Positions 42,746 through 51,939 are shown, counted from the stretch's first letter. The stretch is DNA of 64,000 nt from JASHPR01 sp963795055 (GCA_963795055.1 CAWCGJ010000024.1:62001-126000); one strand, 5' to 3'. Notes: generated by a model not told the origin, from the sequence alone. Numbers and translations are program-made.

Positions 42746-42784
42746 ACGGACGATTCCCAGTCGAATCGGCTGGGAATCGTCCGT
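42746..42784. promoter_or_regulatory. 15-bp perfect inverted repeat in a divergent intergenic region
   Basis: Arms ACGGACGATTCCCAG / CTGGGAATCGTCCGT with a 9-nt loop, about 43 bp upstream of the methyltransferase start (minus) and 220 bp before the next plus-strand gene. The 302-bp space 42704-43005 has no gene. The repeat is too perfect to be chance, but lacks a T-tract, so an operator is as likely as a terminator. Confidence 0.65.
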
Positions 42785-43005
42785 TCCAGCGGATCATGGG
42801 CGGTGCGCCAGCGTTGCTAGCCCGGGTGGCGGGTGAGGGGCGCTCGGGGTTCACGCTGTGGTGTCCGCTAAACAGGTGACGTGGGCAAAGTGCATACGGT
42901 GTTCAATCAAGCAGACCGGGTTTCATCCGATTCGATTCTATGTTTGAATACCATCGTGGCCCGGGGAACCCTCGCTGGACTACGACCTCGCATCAGGGAG
43001 ACGAC

Positions 43006-43768
43006 ATGCTCGCAGCCGTGACCGCCGGCGTCAGTCACCCCGTGGTCGCCCGGCCTGCTGGGACTCGGGGCAGCCGGGCTCGCCGCCCTCGTGGTGGCCA
43101 TGGCCTGGAACGTACACGCGCGCCAGATCCGGCTCGCCGAGCAACTGGCCCGCCGCCAGTTCATCGTGACCAACGGCCACGCCGCGGCCGACGGCGCGGC
43201 GAACGGGGTAGGCCCGGTGGCCGTGGCCGAAGAGCTCGAGGGCGCCAACGGCGCGGCGCGCGCCTCCAGGGTGATCATCGACGGGCCGGACACCGTGGTC
43301 ACCGGTGAGCAGGCCCGCTATCGCGTGCGGCCGTCCGGCAGCCGGAAGGTGGTGTCGTGGGCGGCTGGCGGTGGCTCGATGGCGCAGGCTCCCGACCCGG
43401 CCCATCCCGACGAGCTGCTCCTGATCCCCGATAAGCCGGGCGACCTGATGGTCAGCGTGTGGGTGCGCGAGGGTATGACCGACCGGCGCGAAACGAAGTC
43501 CATCACCGCGGTGCCGGACGCGACCGCCACCACGCCGCCGTTCACGCTGCGGCTGTTCCTGCACGCGTGGGGGCTGGTGGTCGTCGCGGTGCTGGTCGTC
43601 GGGGTCGCCGGGGCCCTCGTCGCCCTGGGTAACCTCTCCGCTCCGGACTTCATCGCGCTGGTCGCCCCGCTGGCCGCGCTGCTCGGCGTGATCGCCGCCG
43701 CGTCGGGTACGGGTGACGCGGGCCGCGGCTCCGGTCCCGGCCCGGGTGCGGCCAGGCCTAAGTCCTGA
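43006..43768 (+). CDS. Two-TM membrane protein, unknown function (possible frameshift near the start)
   Basis: The clear reading frame runs from GTG 43091 to 43768 (225 residues). It has an N-terminal hydrophobic end, a middle domain (RVIIDGPDTVVTGEQARYRVRPSG..., Ig/immunoglobulin-like strands) and a C-terminal TM helix (about 155-180) plus a hydrophobic Ala-rich segment. Upstream, ATG 43006 (Shine-Dalgarno AGGGAG) begins MLAAVTAGVSHPVVAR in another frame. Removing one C near 43053 would join them through LLGLGAAGLAALVVAMAW, completing a TM helix. The product is not recognised. Confidence 0.6.
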
Positions 43769-43949
43769 TCCCGCGGCGGCCCGGTCGCCGCTGCGCCGAG
43801 GTGTCGGCAAGCTGACAGCGACCGTGTCAGCCGGGTGACAGACGACCGCATCGCGGTCCGGGCACGCTAACCGCAGTCGGTCAATCCCAAGACCGGCCAT
43901 CGGATGGGCTGGCCATCGCGGGGGCGGTCAGCCCGGAAAGCGAGGAGTC

Positions 43950-44105
43950 ATGTACACCGAGCAGAAGCGGAGCGTCCGGCGGGCGATCACGCAGAACCAC
44001 TCCCGGGCCATGGCCCGGGCCCTGGTCAGCAACCACTCCCGGGCCGTGGCCCGGGGCCTCACCAGCAACCACTCACGGACCGTGGCCGTCGCAGGCCGCG
44101 CCTGA
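43950..44105 (+). CDS. Small 51-residue basic peptide with three NHSR repeats
   Basis: ATG 43950 is preceded by a GAGGAG Shine-Dalgarno sequence and the reading frame ends TGA at 44105, 6 bp before the TPR gene. The sequence holds three tandem repeats (about 12 residues each) of the form (Q/S)NHSR(A/T)(M/V)A, after a start MYTEQKRSVRRA. There is no signal peptide or transmembrane helix; the peptide is strongly basic. The tight spacing suggests co-translation with the TPR protein. No known family is recognised. It might be a signalling peptide, a ligand of the TPR protein or an RNA-binding peptide, but none of these can be shown here. Confidence 0.6.
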   Translation: MYTEQKRSVRRAITQNHSRAMARALVSNHSRAVARGLTSNHSRTVAVAGRA

Positions 44106-44111
44106 CCGGAC

Positions 44112-45203
44112 ATGACCGCCCACGCCGCCGGGGAGGCGCTGAGCCTGCGGGACCAGGCGCTGGCCGCGCTGGACGGCGCGGACCTCCCGGCGGCGCTGGG
44201 ACTGGCCGGGCAGGGACTGGCCGCGCTGGAGGCGGCCGGGCTGCGCGGCGGGGCGGACGAAGCCGCCGTGCTGGTGGCGCTCGCGGAGATCGAGGAGGCC
44301 ATGGGCCGCTTCGACGACGCCAGGGCCACGATCGCAGCGGCGATCGCCATCCTGGGGGACGCAGGGCCACAGGACGGGGACGAGGACAGCCTGATGTTGT
44401 GGGGCCAGGCCCAGGAGCGGATGGCGGGCCTGGAACGGACGGCGGGGGACTTCACCGCCGCCACGGCCCGGCTGCACGCGGTGCTGGACCGGGCGTCGGC
44501 GTCGCTGGGGGAGGCGTCGCTGACCGTGGTGTCGGCGGCCAACGCGCTGGGCGTGGCGTACAAGTACGCGTCAGACTTCGGCGCCGCGGAGGCCGCCTAC
44601 CGGCGAGCGTGGGCCGCGGCGGACGGCCTGGCCGACCTGGATCCGCTGCTCGAGGCCGTGCTGCTGCACAACCTGGGCGGCCTGGCCCATTCCCGGGGCG
44701 ACGCGGCCCGCGGCATCCCCCCGGCCGAGCGGGGGGCGGCGCTGCGCGCCGCAGCGCTCGGAGACGATCATCCCGATGTGGCCCGGGACCTGAACGCCCT
44801 GGGCGCCCTCTACCACCTGGCCGGGCGTTTCGATGACGCGGCGCAGGCCTACCGCCGGGCCCTGACCGTGTTCGAGGACTGGTACGGGCCCGACCATTTC
44901 GAGGTCGCGATGACGTGCGCGAACCTCGCTGTTCTGCACGGCGACCAGGCAGACTTCGCGCGGGCCGAAGCGCTGAACCGCCGGTCGCTGCGGATCCTCG
45001 AAGCCGTCTTGGGCCCGCAGGACGCCGAGGTCGGCCTGACCTTGCTGAACCTGGCCACGGCCGTCGCCGGCCAGGGCCGGGAGGCCGAGGCGACCGCGCT
45101 GACCACCCGCGCGACGGCGATCTTGGCGGCCCGGCTTCCCCCCGGCCACCCGCACCTGGCGACCGCCGTCGAGGCCCTGCAACGCTGCGCGGGGCCGGCG
45201 TGA
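44112..45203 (+). CDS. Tetratricopeptide repeat protein
   Basis: A protein of 363 residues built of helical TPR repeats of the kinesin-light-chain type. Repeated segments include NALGVAYKYASDFGAAEAAYRRA, NALGALYHLAGRFDDAAQAYRRAL, NLAVLHGDQADFARAEALNRRSL and NLATAVAGQGREAEATALTTRA. No DNA-binding or catalytic domain is seen. It lies between the small repeat peptide and an MFS gene whose GTG overlaps its stop. It probably acts as a peptide- or protein-binding scaffold. Confidence 0.85.
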   Translation: MTAHAAGEALSLRDQALAALDGADLPAALGLAGQGLAALEAAGLRGGADEAAVLVALAEIEEAMGRFDDARATIAAAIAILGDAGPQDGDEDSLMLWGQAQERMAGLERTAGDFTAATARLHAVLDRASASLGEASLTVVSAANALGVAYKYASDFGAAEAAYRRAWAAADGLADLDPLLEAVLLHNLGGLAHSRGDAARGIPPAERGAALRAAALGDDHPDVARDLNALGALYHLAGRFDDAAQAYRRALTVFEDWYGPDHFEVAMTCANLAVLHGDQADFARAEALNRRSLRILEAVLGPQDAEVGLTLLNLATAVAGQGREAEATALTTRATAILAARLPPGHPHLATAVEALQRCAGPA

Positions 45204-46597
45204 CCCGCCGGTCAGGCGCCGGGCCTCCGCAGCGCGCGGCTCTCATCCCGGCGCTGCCCCGCCCGGCGTGGGTGGTGCTGGGCGGCGACTTCGTCTCCGC
45301 CATCGGCAGCGGCCTGACCCTGCCGTGCCTGTTCATCTACGCGCACCAGGTGAGGCAGCTCAGCTACGGCACGGCCGGCCTGGTGGTGGCCATGATCGCG
45401 CTGGTCTCGCTGGCCGGCAACCCGCTGGGCGGGGCGATGGCCGACCGGTGGACGCCACGGCGGGCGCTGATGGCCGGCCTGATCGTGGCTGCCGCGGGCT
45501 CGGTCGCGCTGGCCGTGGCCCGGTCGGCCGCCGCGCTGTTCGGGGCGGCTGGCCTGCTCGGCCTGGGGGTGGCGGTGATCTGGCCCGCCCAGGATGCGCT
45601 GCTGGCCAGCGTGGCCGGCCCGGCGGGCCGCTCGGCGGTGTTCTCGGTCCGCCACGCCTCCATGAACGCCGGGCTCGGCCTGGGTGCCCTGTGCGCCGCG
45701 GCCCTCGTCAGCGTCGCTCATCCGGGCACCTTCACCGCGGTGTACCTCGCCGACGCCGCCTCGTTCCTGGCGTTCGTGCCGGTACTGGCGCGCCTGCGCC
45801 TCCCGGTGGCGCGCGTCAGCGAGCCGGGCCCCGGCGAGCGGCCGCCGCAGCCCGGCGGCTTCGGGCAGGTCCTGCGGGACCGGGCCTTCCTGCGGGTATG
45901 GGCCCTCACCGCCCTGATCGTGACCGTCACCTTCGGTCAGTTCCAGTCCAGCTTCGCCGGGTACGCCACGCGGCCCGGGGGCATCGGCACCCACGGCCTC
46001 GGTCTGGCCTTCGCGGCTAACACGCTGACGGTGGTGGCCCTGCAGTTGTTCGTCCTGCGGCGGCTGGCGGGCCACCGGCGCACCACCGGCGTGGCGCTGG
46101 CCGCGACGGCCTGGGCGGCGTGCTGGGCGGTGGTGATCGCCGGCGGCCGTCTCGGCGGCAGCGCGGCCGCCGAGGTCGCGTTCGTCACCGCCATGGTCAT
46201 CTTCGCCCTTGGCGAGACCCTGCTCTCGCCGACGCTGCCGGCGATCATCAACGACCTCGCCCCGCCGGAAGCGGCCGGCCGATACAACGGACTCGGCACC
46301 CTGGCCTTCACCACCGGATTCCTCCTCGGCCCGGTCGGCGGCGCGGCGGCGCTGGGTGCCGGACGGGGCAGCGGCCTGTTCACAGTGATGCTCCTGGCCT
46401 GCCTCATCGCGGCCGTAGCCGCGCTCCGCCTGGGCCGTCACCTGCCGGCGGGTGCCAACCAGATCCCGCGGCCGGATGCCGCTGCCACCCGGCCGGTGCC
46501 CGCCGAGAGCCCGGCACCGTCACCCCCGGCAGGCCAGGGCGGGCGCCCCGGGGACGCGGAGGAGCGGCGCAGCCATCAGCGGCCGGTCACCGCCTGA
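45200..46597 (+). CDS. MFS transporter
   Basis: A 12-TM major facilitator, 465 residues. Motif A-like GGAMADRWTPRRALM lies between TM2 and TM3. Regions WVVLGGDFVSAIGSGLTLP (TM1) and GVAVIWPAQDALLASVAGP match drug-exporter-type MFS proteins of the EmrD/TetA-like class. A Pro/Arg-rich cytoplasmic tail ends the protein. The GTG at 45200 overlaps the TPR stop (GTGA), so peptide, TPR and transporter form one operon. An export role for a small molecule or the peptide is possible. Confidence 0.85.
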   Translation: MTRRSGAGPPQRAALIPALPRPAWVVLGGDFVSAIGSGLTLPCLFIYAHQVRQLSYGTAGLVVAMIALVSLAGNPLGGAMADRWTPRRALMAGLIVAAAGSVALAVARSAAALFGAAGLLGLGVAVIWPAQDALLASVAGPAGRSAVFSVRHASMNAGLGLGALCAAALVSVAHPGTFTAVYLADAASFLAFVPVLARLRLPVARVSEPGPGERPPQPGGFGQVLRDRAFLRVWALTALIVTVTFGQFQSSFAGYATRPGGIGTHGLGLAFAANTLTVVALQLFVLRRLAGHRRTTGVALAATAWAACWAVVIAGGRLGGSAAAEVAFVTAMVIFALGETLLSPTLPAIINDLAPPEAAGRYNGLGTLAFTTGFLLGPVGGAAALGAGRGSGLFTVMLLACLIAAVAALRLGRHLPAGANQIPRPDAAATRPVPAESPAPSPPAGQGGRPGDAEERRSHQRPVTA

Positions 46598-46615
46598 CCT
46601 CGCCGGTCATCAGGG

Positions 46616-47443
46616 TCAGGGCTTGCGGGCCACGCCGGCCCACAGGGCCGCCGGGCTGGCCGCCTCGGCGTCGGTGGCGGGGCGCCATTTCGAGGCTTGC
46701 ACCATGCCCGGCTCCACAAGTTCCAGCCCTTCGAAAAACCTGGCCACCGCCGGGCGGTCACGGAAGATGACCTTCTCGGCCATCATTTTGTTGAGGCTGT
46801 CGGCCATCTTCGCCATCGCCTCGGCGTCGATGTCCTTGGCCGGATGGGACAGGGCCAGGTAGCTGCCGGGCGGCATGGCGGCCATGAGCGTCGCCACCAC
46901 CTGATACGGATCGTCCTCGGCGTGGAGGTGCTGCAAGATAGCCATCAGCATGACCGCGACCGGGCGGCCGTAATCCAGCACGTGCGCCGCGCGAGCCAGG
47001 ATCTGCTCCGGTTCGCGCAGGTCGGCGTCGATGTAGTCGGTGGCGCCCACCGGGTCGCTGGTCAGCAGCGCGCGGGCGTGGGTCAGCACGATCGGGTCAT
47101 TATCCACGTAGACGATCCGGGAATCCGGCGCCACCGACTGGGCCACCTCATGGGTGTTGTTCGCCGACGGAATGCCGGTCCCGATGTCCAGGAACTGCCG
47201 GATGCCCGCCTGTCCGGCCAGGAAGCGCACCGCGCGGGCCAGGAAGGCCCGGTTAGCGCGCGCGGACAACACGATGTCCGGGAAGGCCTTGATCGCCTGC
47301 TCACCCGCGGTCTGGTCGGCGGCGAAATAGTCCTTCCCGCCCAGCCAGTAGTTGTACACCCGGGCCACGTGCGCCACGCTGGTGTCGAACGGCGCCGACT
47401 CACCATGGGTGGCCGCGACCTCATGGCTCCATTCGTCTGTCAT
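46616..47443 (-). CDS. DUF574 (SAV2177-type) SAM-dependent methyltransferase
   Basis: A protein of 275 residues. The family hallmarks are present: HVARVYNYWLGGKDYFAADQ near the N-terminus, QFLDIGTGIPSANNTHEVAQ (SAM-binding loop) and VYVDNDPIVLTHARALL. This family is expanded in Streptosporangiales and Streptomyces; its substrates are mostly unknown. The ATG at 47443 has a GGAGGG Shine-Dalgarno sequence. It is convergent with the MFS gene and abuts the decayed transposase on the other side. Confidence 0.92.
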   Translation of the reverse strand: MTDEWSHEVAATHGESAPFDTSVAHVARVYNYWLGGKDYFAADQTAGEQAIKAFPDIVLSARANRAFLARAVRFLAGQAGIRQFLDIGTGIPSANNTHEVAQSVAPDSRIVYVDNDPIVLTHARALLTSDPVGATDYIDADLREPEQILARAAHVLDYGRPVAVMLMAILQHLHAEDDPYQVVATLMAAMPPGSYLALSHPAKDIDAEAMAKMADSLNKMMAEKVIFRDRPAVARFFEGLELVEPGMVQASKWRPATDAEAASPAALWAGVARKP

Positions 47444-47503
47444 TGACCTGCCCTCCTGCGGCACCCCCACCGTGCACGTAGCGTACGCCGCCTGCACCGC
47501 CCT

Positions 47504-49071
47504 TGGCAGCCGACCAACGCACGGGAGTTCTTCGTCACCGGCAAGCCCGGCCCCAAGACCGCGCCGGGCAAGGACGCAGCCCGGCCGAAGATCCTCGAGT
47601 TGCGGGCTGCCGGGCATTCCATCGACGAGATCGCCGCCGCGCTGGCGGCGGAGGGTACCCCGCTGAACCGGACGGGGATCGCCGAGGTGATCGCAGCCGA
47701 GGGCCTGCCCCGGCTGTGGCGGCGCCCCGACGCCGAGCGCGGCGGGGTGGCCCGGGAGATCCAGCCCCGCGCCGAGGCGCTGGACTTCAGCCAGCCTGCC
47801 GGAACGCGCGGAGACCCGGCTTGCCGGGCTGCTCCTTGCCATCCCGGACCTGATCGCCCTCGGCGTTCCGGACATGGACAGCCGCGGCGGGCTACCCGTC
47901 CACCCCGAAAATCCCGGCCCTGTCGTATCTGCTGTCCTTGCTGGCGCTCAAGCTCACCGCCACCCGCCGGGTCTCCCATGTCTACGACATCGCCGCCGAT
48001 CCCGGCGCCGCGCTGTTCGCCGGGCTGACCGCGCTGCCCAAGGCCACCGCGCTGACCACCTACTCCTACCGGCTCGAGCACCGCAAGCAGGCCGCGTTCC
48101 TGGCCGCCCTCGACAAGGCCGCCCTGGCCGCCGGGCTGGCTGACGGTGAGGCGCTGAACCTGGACTTCCACGCCGTCATGCACTGGGGCGATGACCCGGT
48201 ACTGGAAAAGCCACTACGTGCCCCGCCGCTCCCAGCGCACCCGCTCAGTGCTCACCTTCTTCGCCGAGGACGCCAGCACCCATACCCTGCTGTATGCCAA
48301 CGCCGACCTAGTCCAAAGCCAGCCAGAACCGCGAGGTCATCGCCTTCGCTGACCACTGGAAGGCCATCACCGGCCACGACCCGGCCCTGCTCATCTTCGA
48401 TTCCAAGCTCACCACCCAGGCCGTCCTCGCCGAGCTTGACGACCGTCACATCGGGTTCATCACCCTGCGCGCCCGCCACCCTGGCGTCACCACCGCGCTG
48501 GCTGCCCTGCCCGCCAGCGCCTGGACCTCCATGACCCTGGCCCGCGCCGGCGGGCGGACCCGCCGCGCCAAGAGTCCATGACGACCCCGCCGCCACGCTG
48601 TCCGCCTACCCCCGCCCCCTCCGCCAGCTCGCCGTCACCGGGCTGGGCCACGACCAGCCCACCCTCCTGATCACCAACGACAGCGCCGCCCCCGCGAGGA
48701 AAATCATCGAGTCCTACTCCCGGCGGATGAACATCGAGCAGCGCCTCGCCGAAGCCATCCAGTCCTTCAGCCTGGACGCGCTCGCCGGCGCCGTCCCCCT
48801 CAACGTCGACCTCGACGTCGTGCTCTCCGTCCTGGCCCACACCATCTGCACCGCGCTGCGCCGCCGCCTGCCCGGCTACCACACCGCCACCCCCGACACC
48901 CTCCAGCGCCGGTTCCTGTCCACCGGCGGAACCATCATCAGCCACGGCGACCAGATCACCGTCCGGCTGAACCGGCGCACCTACTCACCCGTCCTCCGCC
49001 AGGCCAGCCTGCCCGAAACGATCACCGTGCCCTGGTGGGGTGGCCGGACACTGCGCTACGAGTACGCCTGA
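47504..49071 (+). mobile_element. Decayed IS4-like DDE transposase (five +1 frameshifts)
   Basis: Fragments in successive frames spell one transposase of about 520 residues: NAREFFVTGKPGPKTAPGKD, GHSIDEIAAALAAEGTPLNRTG, SYLLSLLALKLTATRRVSHV, LDFHAVMHWGDDP (Asp), LLIFDSKLTTQAV (Asp), YSRRMNIEQRLAEAIQSF (the Y-x2-R-x3-E signature of IS4-like enzymes) and RRTYSPVLRQASLPE. Breaks lie near 47792, 47872, 48208, 48310 and 48571; each is a single extra base. The N-terminus before 47504 is missing. Terminal inverted repeats were not found with confidence, although CCGATT..AATCGG pairs just after the stop. Confidence 0.82.
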
Positions 49072-49277
49072 CCCAGACTGGGGGCCGATTCGCTTTGTGA
49101 AAATCGGCGCTAGCGGCCCCGGCCGCTCCGATGCCGCGTCCCGGGCCGGACTTCTTCGCTTCGATCGGCGGGTGCCGAAACGGGGACCACGGACACGAGC
49201 GGATGTCGAAACGGGCGCCGCTGCTGTGTCCTAGGGCTGAGAGCGCCGCGAGGGCGCGAAGAGAAGGGTGAGCAGTC

Positions 49278-49679
49278 ATGGACTGGAAGCTGGAAGTCGT
49301 GGTGGTCCCGGTCACCGATGTCGACCGGGCGAAGAGCTTCTACGTTGGCCAGCTGGGGTTCCACCTGGACGCCGACACCCGGCCCACCCCGGACCTGCGG
49401 GTGGTGCACATGACGCCGCCGGGGTCGGCCTGCTCGGTCGTGGTCGGGCCCGCCGTGGTGAGCACGGACGCCGACCTGGGATCAGGCGCCCGCCTGCAGC
49501 TGGTGGTCGACGACATCGAGGCGGCCCGCGCCCAGCTGGCCGAGCGGGGCATCGAGGTCTCGCCTGTCCAGACGCTGGATCCCCGGGACGGCGGCAAGTT
49601 CGTCTTCTTCAACGATCCCGATGGCAACAACTGGGCCGTGCAGGAGGTCAGGGAACGCGTCGGGGCACCGCTGGACTGA
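49278..49679 (+). CDS. VOC (glyoxalase/bleomycin resistance) family protein
   Basis: A protein of 133 residues with two beta-alpha-beta-beta-beta units. It starts VVVVPVTDVDRAKSFYVGQLGFHLD and ends KFVFFNDPDGNNWAVQEV, the standard VOC end with a metal or substrate acid. A Shine-Dalgarno AGAAGGG precedes the ATG. It could be a lyase, a dioxygenase or a small-molecule binding protein. The 206 bp upstream, after the transposase remnant, hold no gene. Confidence 0.88.
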   Translation: MDWKLEVVVVPVTDVDRAKSFYVGQLGFHLDADTRPTPDLRVVHMTPPGSACSVVVGPAVVSTDADLGSGARLQLVVDDIEAARAQLAERGIEVSPVQTLDPRDGGKFVFFNDPDGNNWAVQEVRERVGAPLD

Positions 49680-49691
49680 CTGCGGCCCGGG

Positions 49692-50465
49692 TCAGGACAT
49701 CATCATCGGTGGGGTGGCGTGCAGGCCGGGGGCCAGCCACGGCAGCCAGATCGCGGCGACCGCGAGGGCCAGCAGCGCAACGCCCGCGATCCGGCCTGCG
49801 GCCACGCCCCACCGCCAGGTCTTCTCGACCAGCACCAGGGCGGCTAGGCCGACCATGGCCACGAGGTTCATGACGCCGACCGCGATGAGGATCACCATCA
49901 GGCCCCAGCAGCAGCCCAGGCAGTATCCGCCGTGGTGAAGGCCGACGCGAAGGTCACGGAACCGGCCCCGGTAGGACCCGTAGTGCAGCAGCAGTGCGAG
50001 CGGGGACCGGCAGTGCGCCAGGCAGCGGTCCTTCAGCGGGCTCAGCTGGTACGCGCCGACGACGGCGAAGGTCACGATGGCCAGGACGTGCGCCACGCTC
50101 GGATGCTGGCCGGTCAGCGAGCCGGTCATCCACGCCAGCCCGTAAGCGGGCAGGCCAGCCACCGCCCACACCGCGAGATAGCCCGCCACCATCCCGGCCA
50201 GCCGCACCGTCCGGCGGCTCTGCACGGTCCTGGCGTACAGAGTGGCGGTCGGTGCCACCGACGGCAGCATCATGGCGGCCATCATCAGCGTCCAGATGGC
50301 CACGAAGGCGGCCAGGCCGAGCCCCATCGTGCCCGTCATCCCGGACATCCCGCGGGCGATGGTCACGGTCGCCGCCCAGGCCCCGGCGGCCAGGATCAGG
50401 AGCACGGCCACCTCGCGGGCGGCCAGGCCTGGGCGCGGCCCGGCGAGCCCGGCTGAGCCGCTCAC
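49692..50465 (-). CDS. DUF2182 family metal-binding membrane protein
   Basis: A multi-pass membrane protein, 257 residues, six or seven helices. The family features MMAAMMLPSVAPTATLYAR, PLKDRCLAHCRSPL and HHGGYCLGCCWGLMVILIAVGVMN are all present. Its Met-, Cys- and His-rich motifs suggest copper or another soft metal. The start overlaps the stop of the DUF1326 gene (ATGA), so the pair is co-translated. The function of the family is not established. Confidence 0.9.
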   Translation of the reverse strand: MSGSAGLAGPRPGLAAREVAVLLILAAGAWAATVTIARGMSGMTGTMGLGLAAFVAIWTLMMAAMMLPSVAPTATLYARTVQSRRTVRLAGMVAGYLAVWAVAGLPAYGLAWMTGSLTGQHPSVAHVLAIVTFAVVGAYQLSPLKDRCLAHCRSPLALLLHYGSYRGRFRDLRVGLHHGGYCLGCCWGLMVILIAVGVMNLVAMVGLAALVLVEKTWRWGVAAGRIAGVALLALAVAAIWLPWLAPGLHATPPMMMS

Positions 50466-51064
50466 CCGGCCCAGGAGAAGGGCGCGGAGAAGCCGCTCTG
50501 GCCCTCACGACCCCAGTCGAGCCCGAACGTCGACAGGCGCGCGGCCCGGGCCGGCGCGACCGTCAGCGTCGTGTTCGATGGGTGGAACACGTTCGTCAGC
50601 CGGACCGGATCCTGACCTTCTATCGCCACGAAGTCCTCGACGCCCACGTCGATGGCGTCGCCGATCCTGACGTGATGTCCGCGGCCGTCCTCGCTAAAGG
50701 TGATGCGCGCCTTCTCCACGCCGAGTATCTCGCCGATCAGCGGCCCGAGCATGGCCGGCGGCCCGCCGCGCTGCCCGGACAGGACCGCGCCGAGTTGCTC
50801 GGTCTGGGCATCGGAGGCGTCGTCGTCCAGGTAGACGCCGACTCTCCAGTTGCCGTCGCTCATGACCGGCGGCGTGTCCAGGAACAGGGCGAAGCTCAGG
50901 CCGCCGACGTCTACGCCGTCGACGTCGCCCGAATCGATGTGATAAGCGAGCAGCGCCCGGCAGCGGTCGAGCGTCGCCTTGGCGGTGAACGCCGACCAGG
51001 TACACGGGCAGACCGCGTCGCAGGAGCATGATTCGAAGTACGTACCATCCAGCCGCCAAGCCAT
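50462..51064 (-). CDS. DUF1326 domain protein
   Basis: A protein of 200 residues. It begins MAWRLDGTYFESCSCDAVCPCTWSAF, with the CSCxxxCPC Cys cluster characteristic of the family, followed by a beta-rich domain (LSFALFLDTPPVMSDGNWRVGVYLDD). It is partnered with the DUF2182 gene, and the two families are often adjacent. The Cys cluster is likely a metal or redox site. It is soluble, with no signal peptide. Confidence 0.9.
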   Translation of the reverse strand: MAWRLDGTYFESCSCDAVCPCTWSAFTAKATLDRCRALLAYHIDSGDVDGVDVGGLSFALFLDTPPVMSDGNWRVGVYLDDDASDAQTEQLGAVLSGQRGGPPAMLGPLIGEILGVEKARITFSEDGRGHHVRIGDAIDVGVEDFVAIEGQDPVRLTNVFHPSNTTLTVAPARAARLSTFGLDWGREGQSGFSAPFSWAG

Positions 51065-51143
51065 GATGCCCCCAGGTGATCTCGTCTGGGGCCAGCCTGC
51101 CGCAGGGACCCCCGGCGGTCAACGTATTCAGTACGGTACGGGC

Positions 51144-51530
51144 ATGGCGAGCCTCGACGACGTGGCCTCGATGGCCCGGGATCTGCCCGAGGTCACCGAG
51201 AGTGAACGTCACGGCAACCGGACGTGGTACGTCGCGGGCAAGGCCTTCGCGTGGGAGCGGCCGTTCAGTAAGGCAGACCTGAAGCGGTTCGGCGAGCAAA
51301 CCCCGCCCGACGGGCCTATCCTCGCGGTCCGCGTCGAGGATCTCGGCGAGAAGGAGGCCGTGCTCGCCGCGCAGCCGGACGCCTTCTTTACGATCCCGCA
51401 CTTCGACGGGTACTCCGCCGTGCTCATCCAGTTGCGGATCGTCTCAGCGAAGGCACTGCGCGACGCGGTCACCGACGGCTGGCTGGCCTGCGCGCCCCCG
51501 GGCCTCGCGGGTCGGTACCTCGGCCGCTAG
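51144..51530 (+). CDS. MmcQ/YjbR family protein
   Basis: A small protein of 128 residues with the CyaY-like alpha-beta fold of the MmcQ/YjbR family. Characteristic parts are DLPEVTESERHGNRTWYVAGKAFAWERP and DAFFTIPHFDGYSAVLIQL, near a C-terminal DGWLACAP. The ATG at 51144 is chosen because MASLDDVASMARDLP fits the family start. It is divergent from the DUF1326 gene. The family has no clear enzyme activity; a DNA-binding role has been proposed. Confidence 0.82.
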   Translation: MASLDDVASMARDLPEVTESERHGNRTWYVAGKAFAWERPFSKADLKRFGEQTPPDGPILAVRVEDLGEKEAVLAAQPDAFFTIPHFDGYSAVLIQLRIVSAKALRDAVTDGWLACAPPGLAGRYLGR

Positions 51531-51611
51531 GCGTCTGGCCGCGCCCCGAGGTGTGTCGCAGGCCATACCGGACGGCGGAATGACCGGGAGCCGTCCGGAG
51601 TCTTAACCGGT

Positions 51612-51848
51612 ATGGACAGGAACCCTGATGACACGGTCGAGGATGTGCCGCGAGCCTATCTCATCCTGGTCGAGCAGTCCGGGGCCAAGGACGAGATCCC
51701 TCAGCCCTCCCCGGTCAGGGGGATGATCGGGGCCGAGCGGGCGATACAGCGCCACGGCCCGCGGCTGCGGGAGGTCAAACTGGTCAGCCAGCACCGGGCC
51801 ATAGCCCGCTGGAAGGCCGAGGAACTGGGCTGGCGCCGGGTCGCCTGA
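51612..51848 (+). CDS. Small hypothetical protein
   Basis: A protein of 78 residues, MDRNPDDTVEDVPRAYLILVE... with a basic helical C-terminus (REVKLVSQHRAIARWKAEELGWRRVA). It has no signal peptide or recognised domain. Its strand, isolated position and modest start context make coding plausible but not certain. Confidence 0.45.
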   Translation: MDRNPDDTVEDVPRAYLILVEQSGAKDEIPQPSPVRGMIGAERAIQRHGPRLREVKLVSQHRAIARWKAEELGWRRVA

Positions 51849-51939
51849 CCGCCTGACGCCAGCCGCGCCACGGCCGACCGGCTGACCGGATCAGGCCCGC
51901 GCTGGTCCTGCGCAGCGAGTAGTACGGCCGCGCCGCCCC

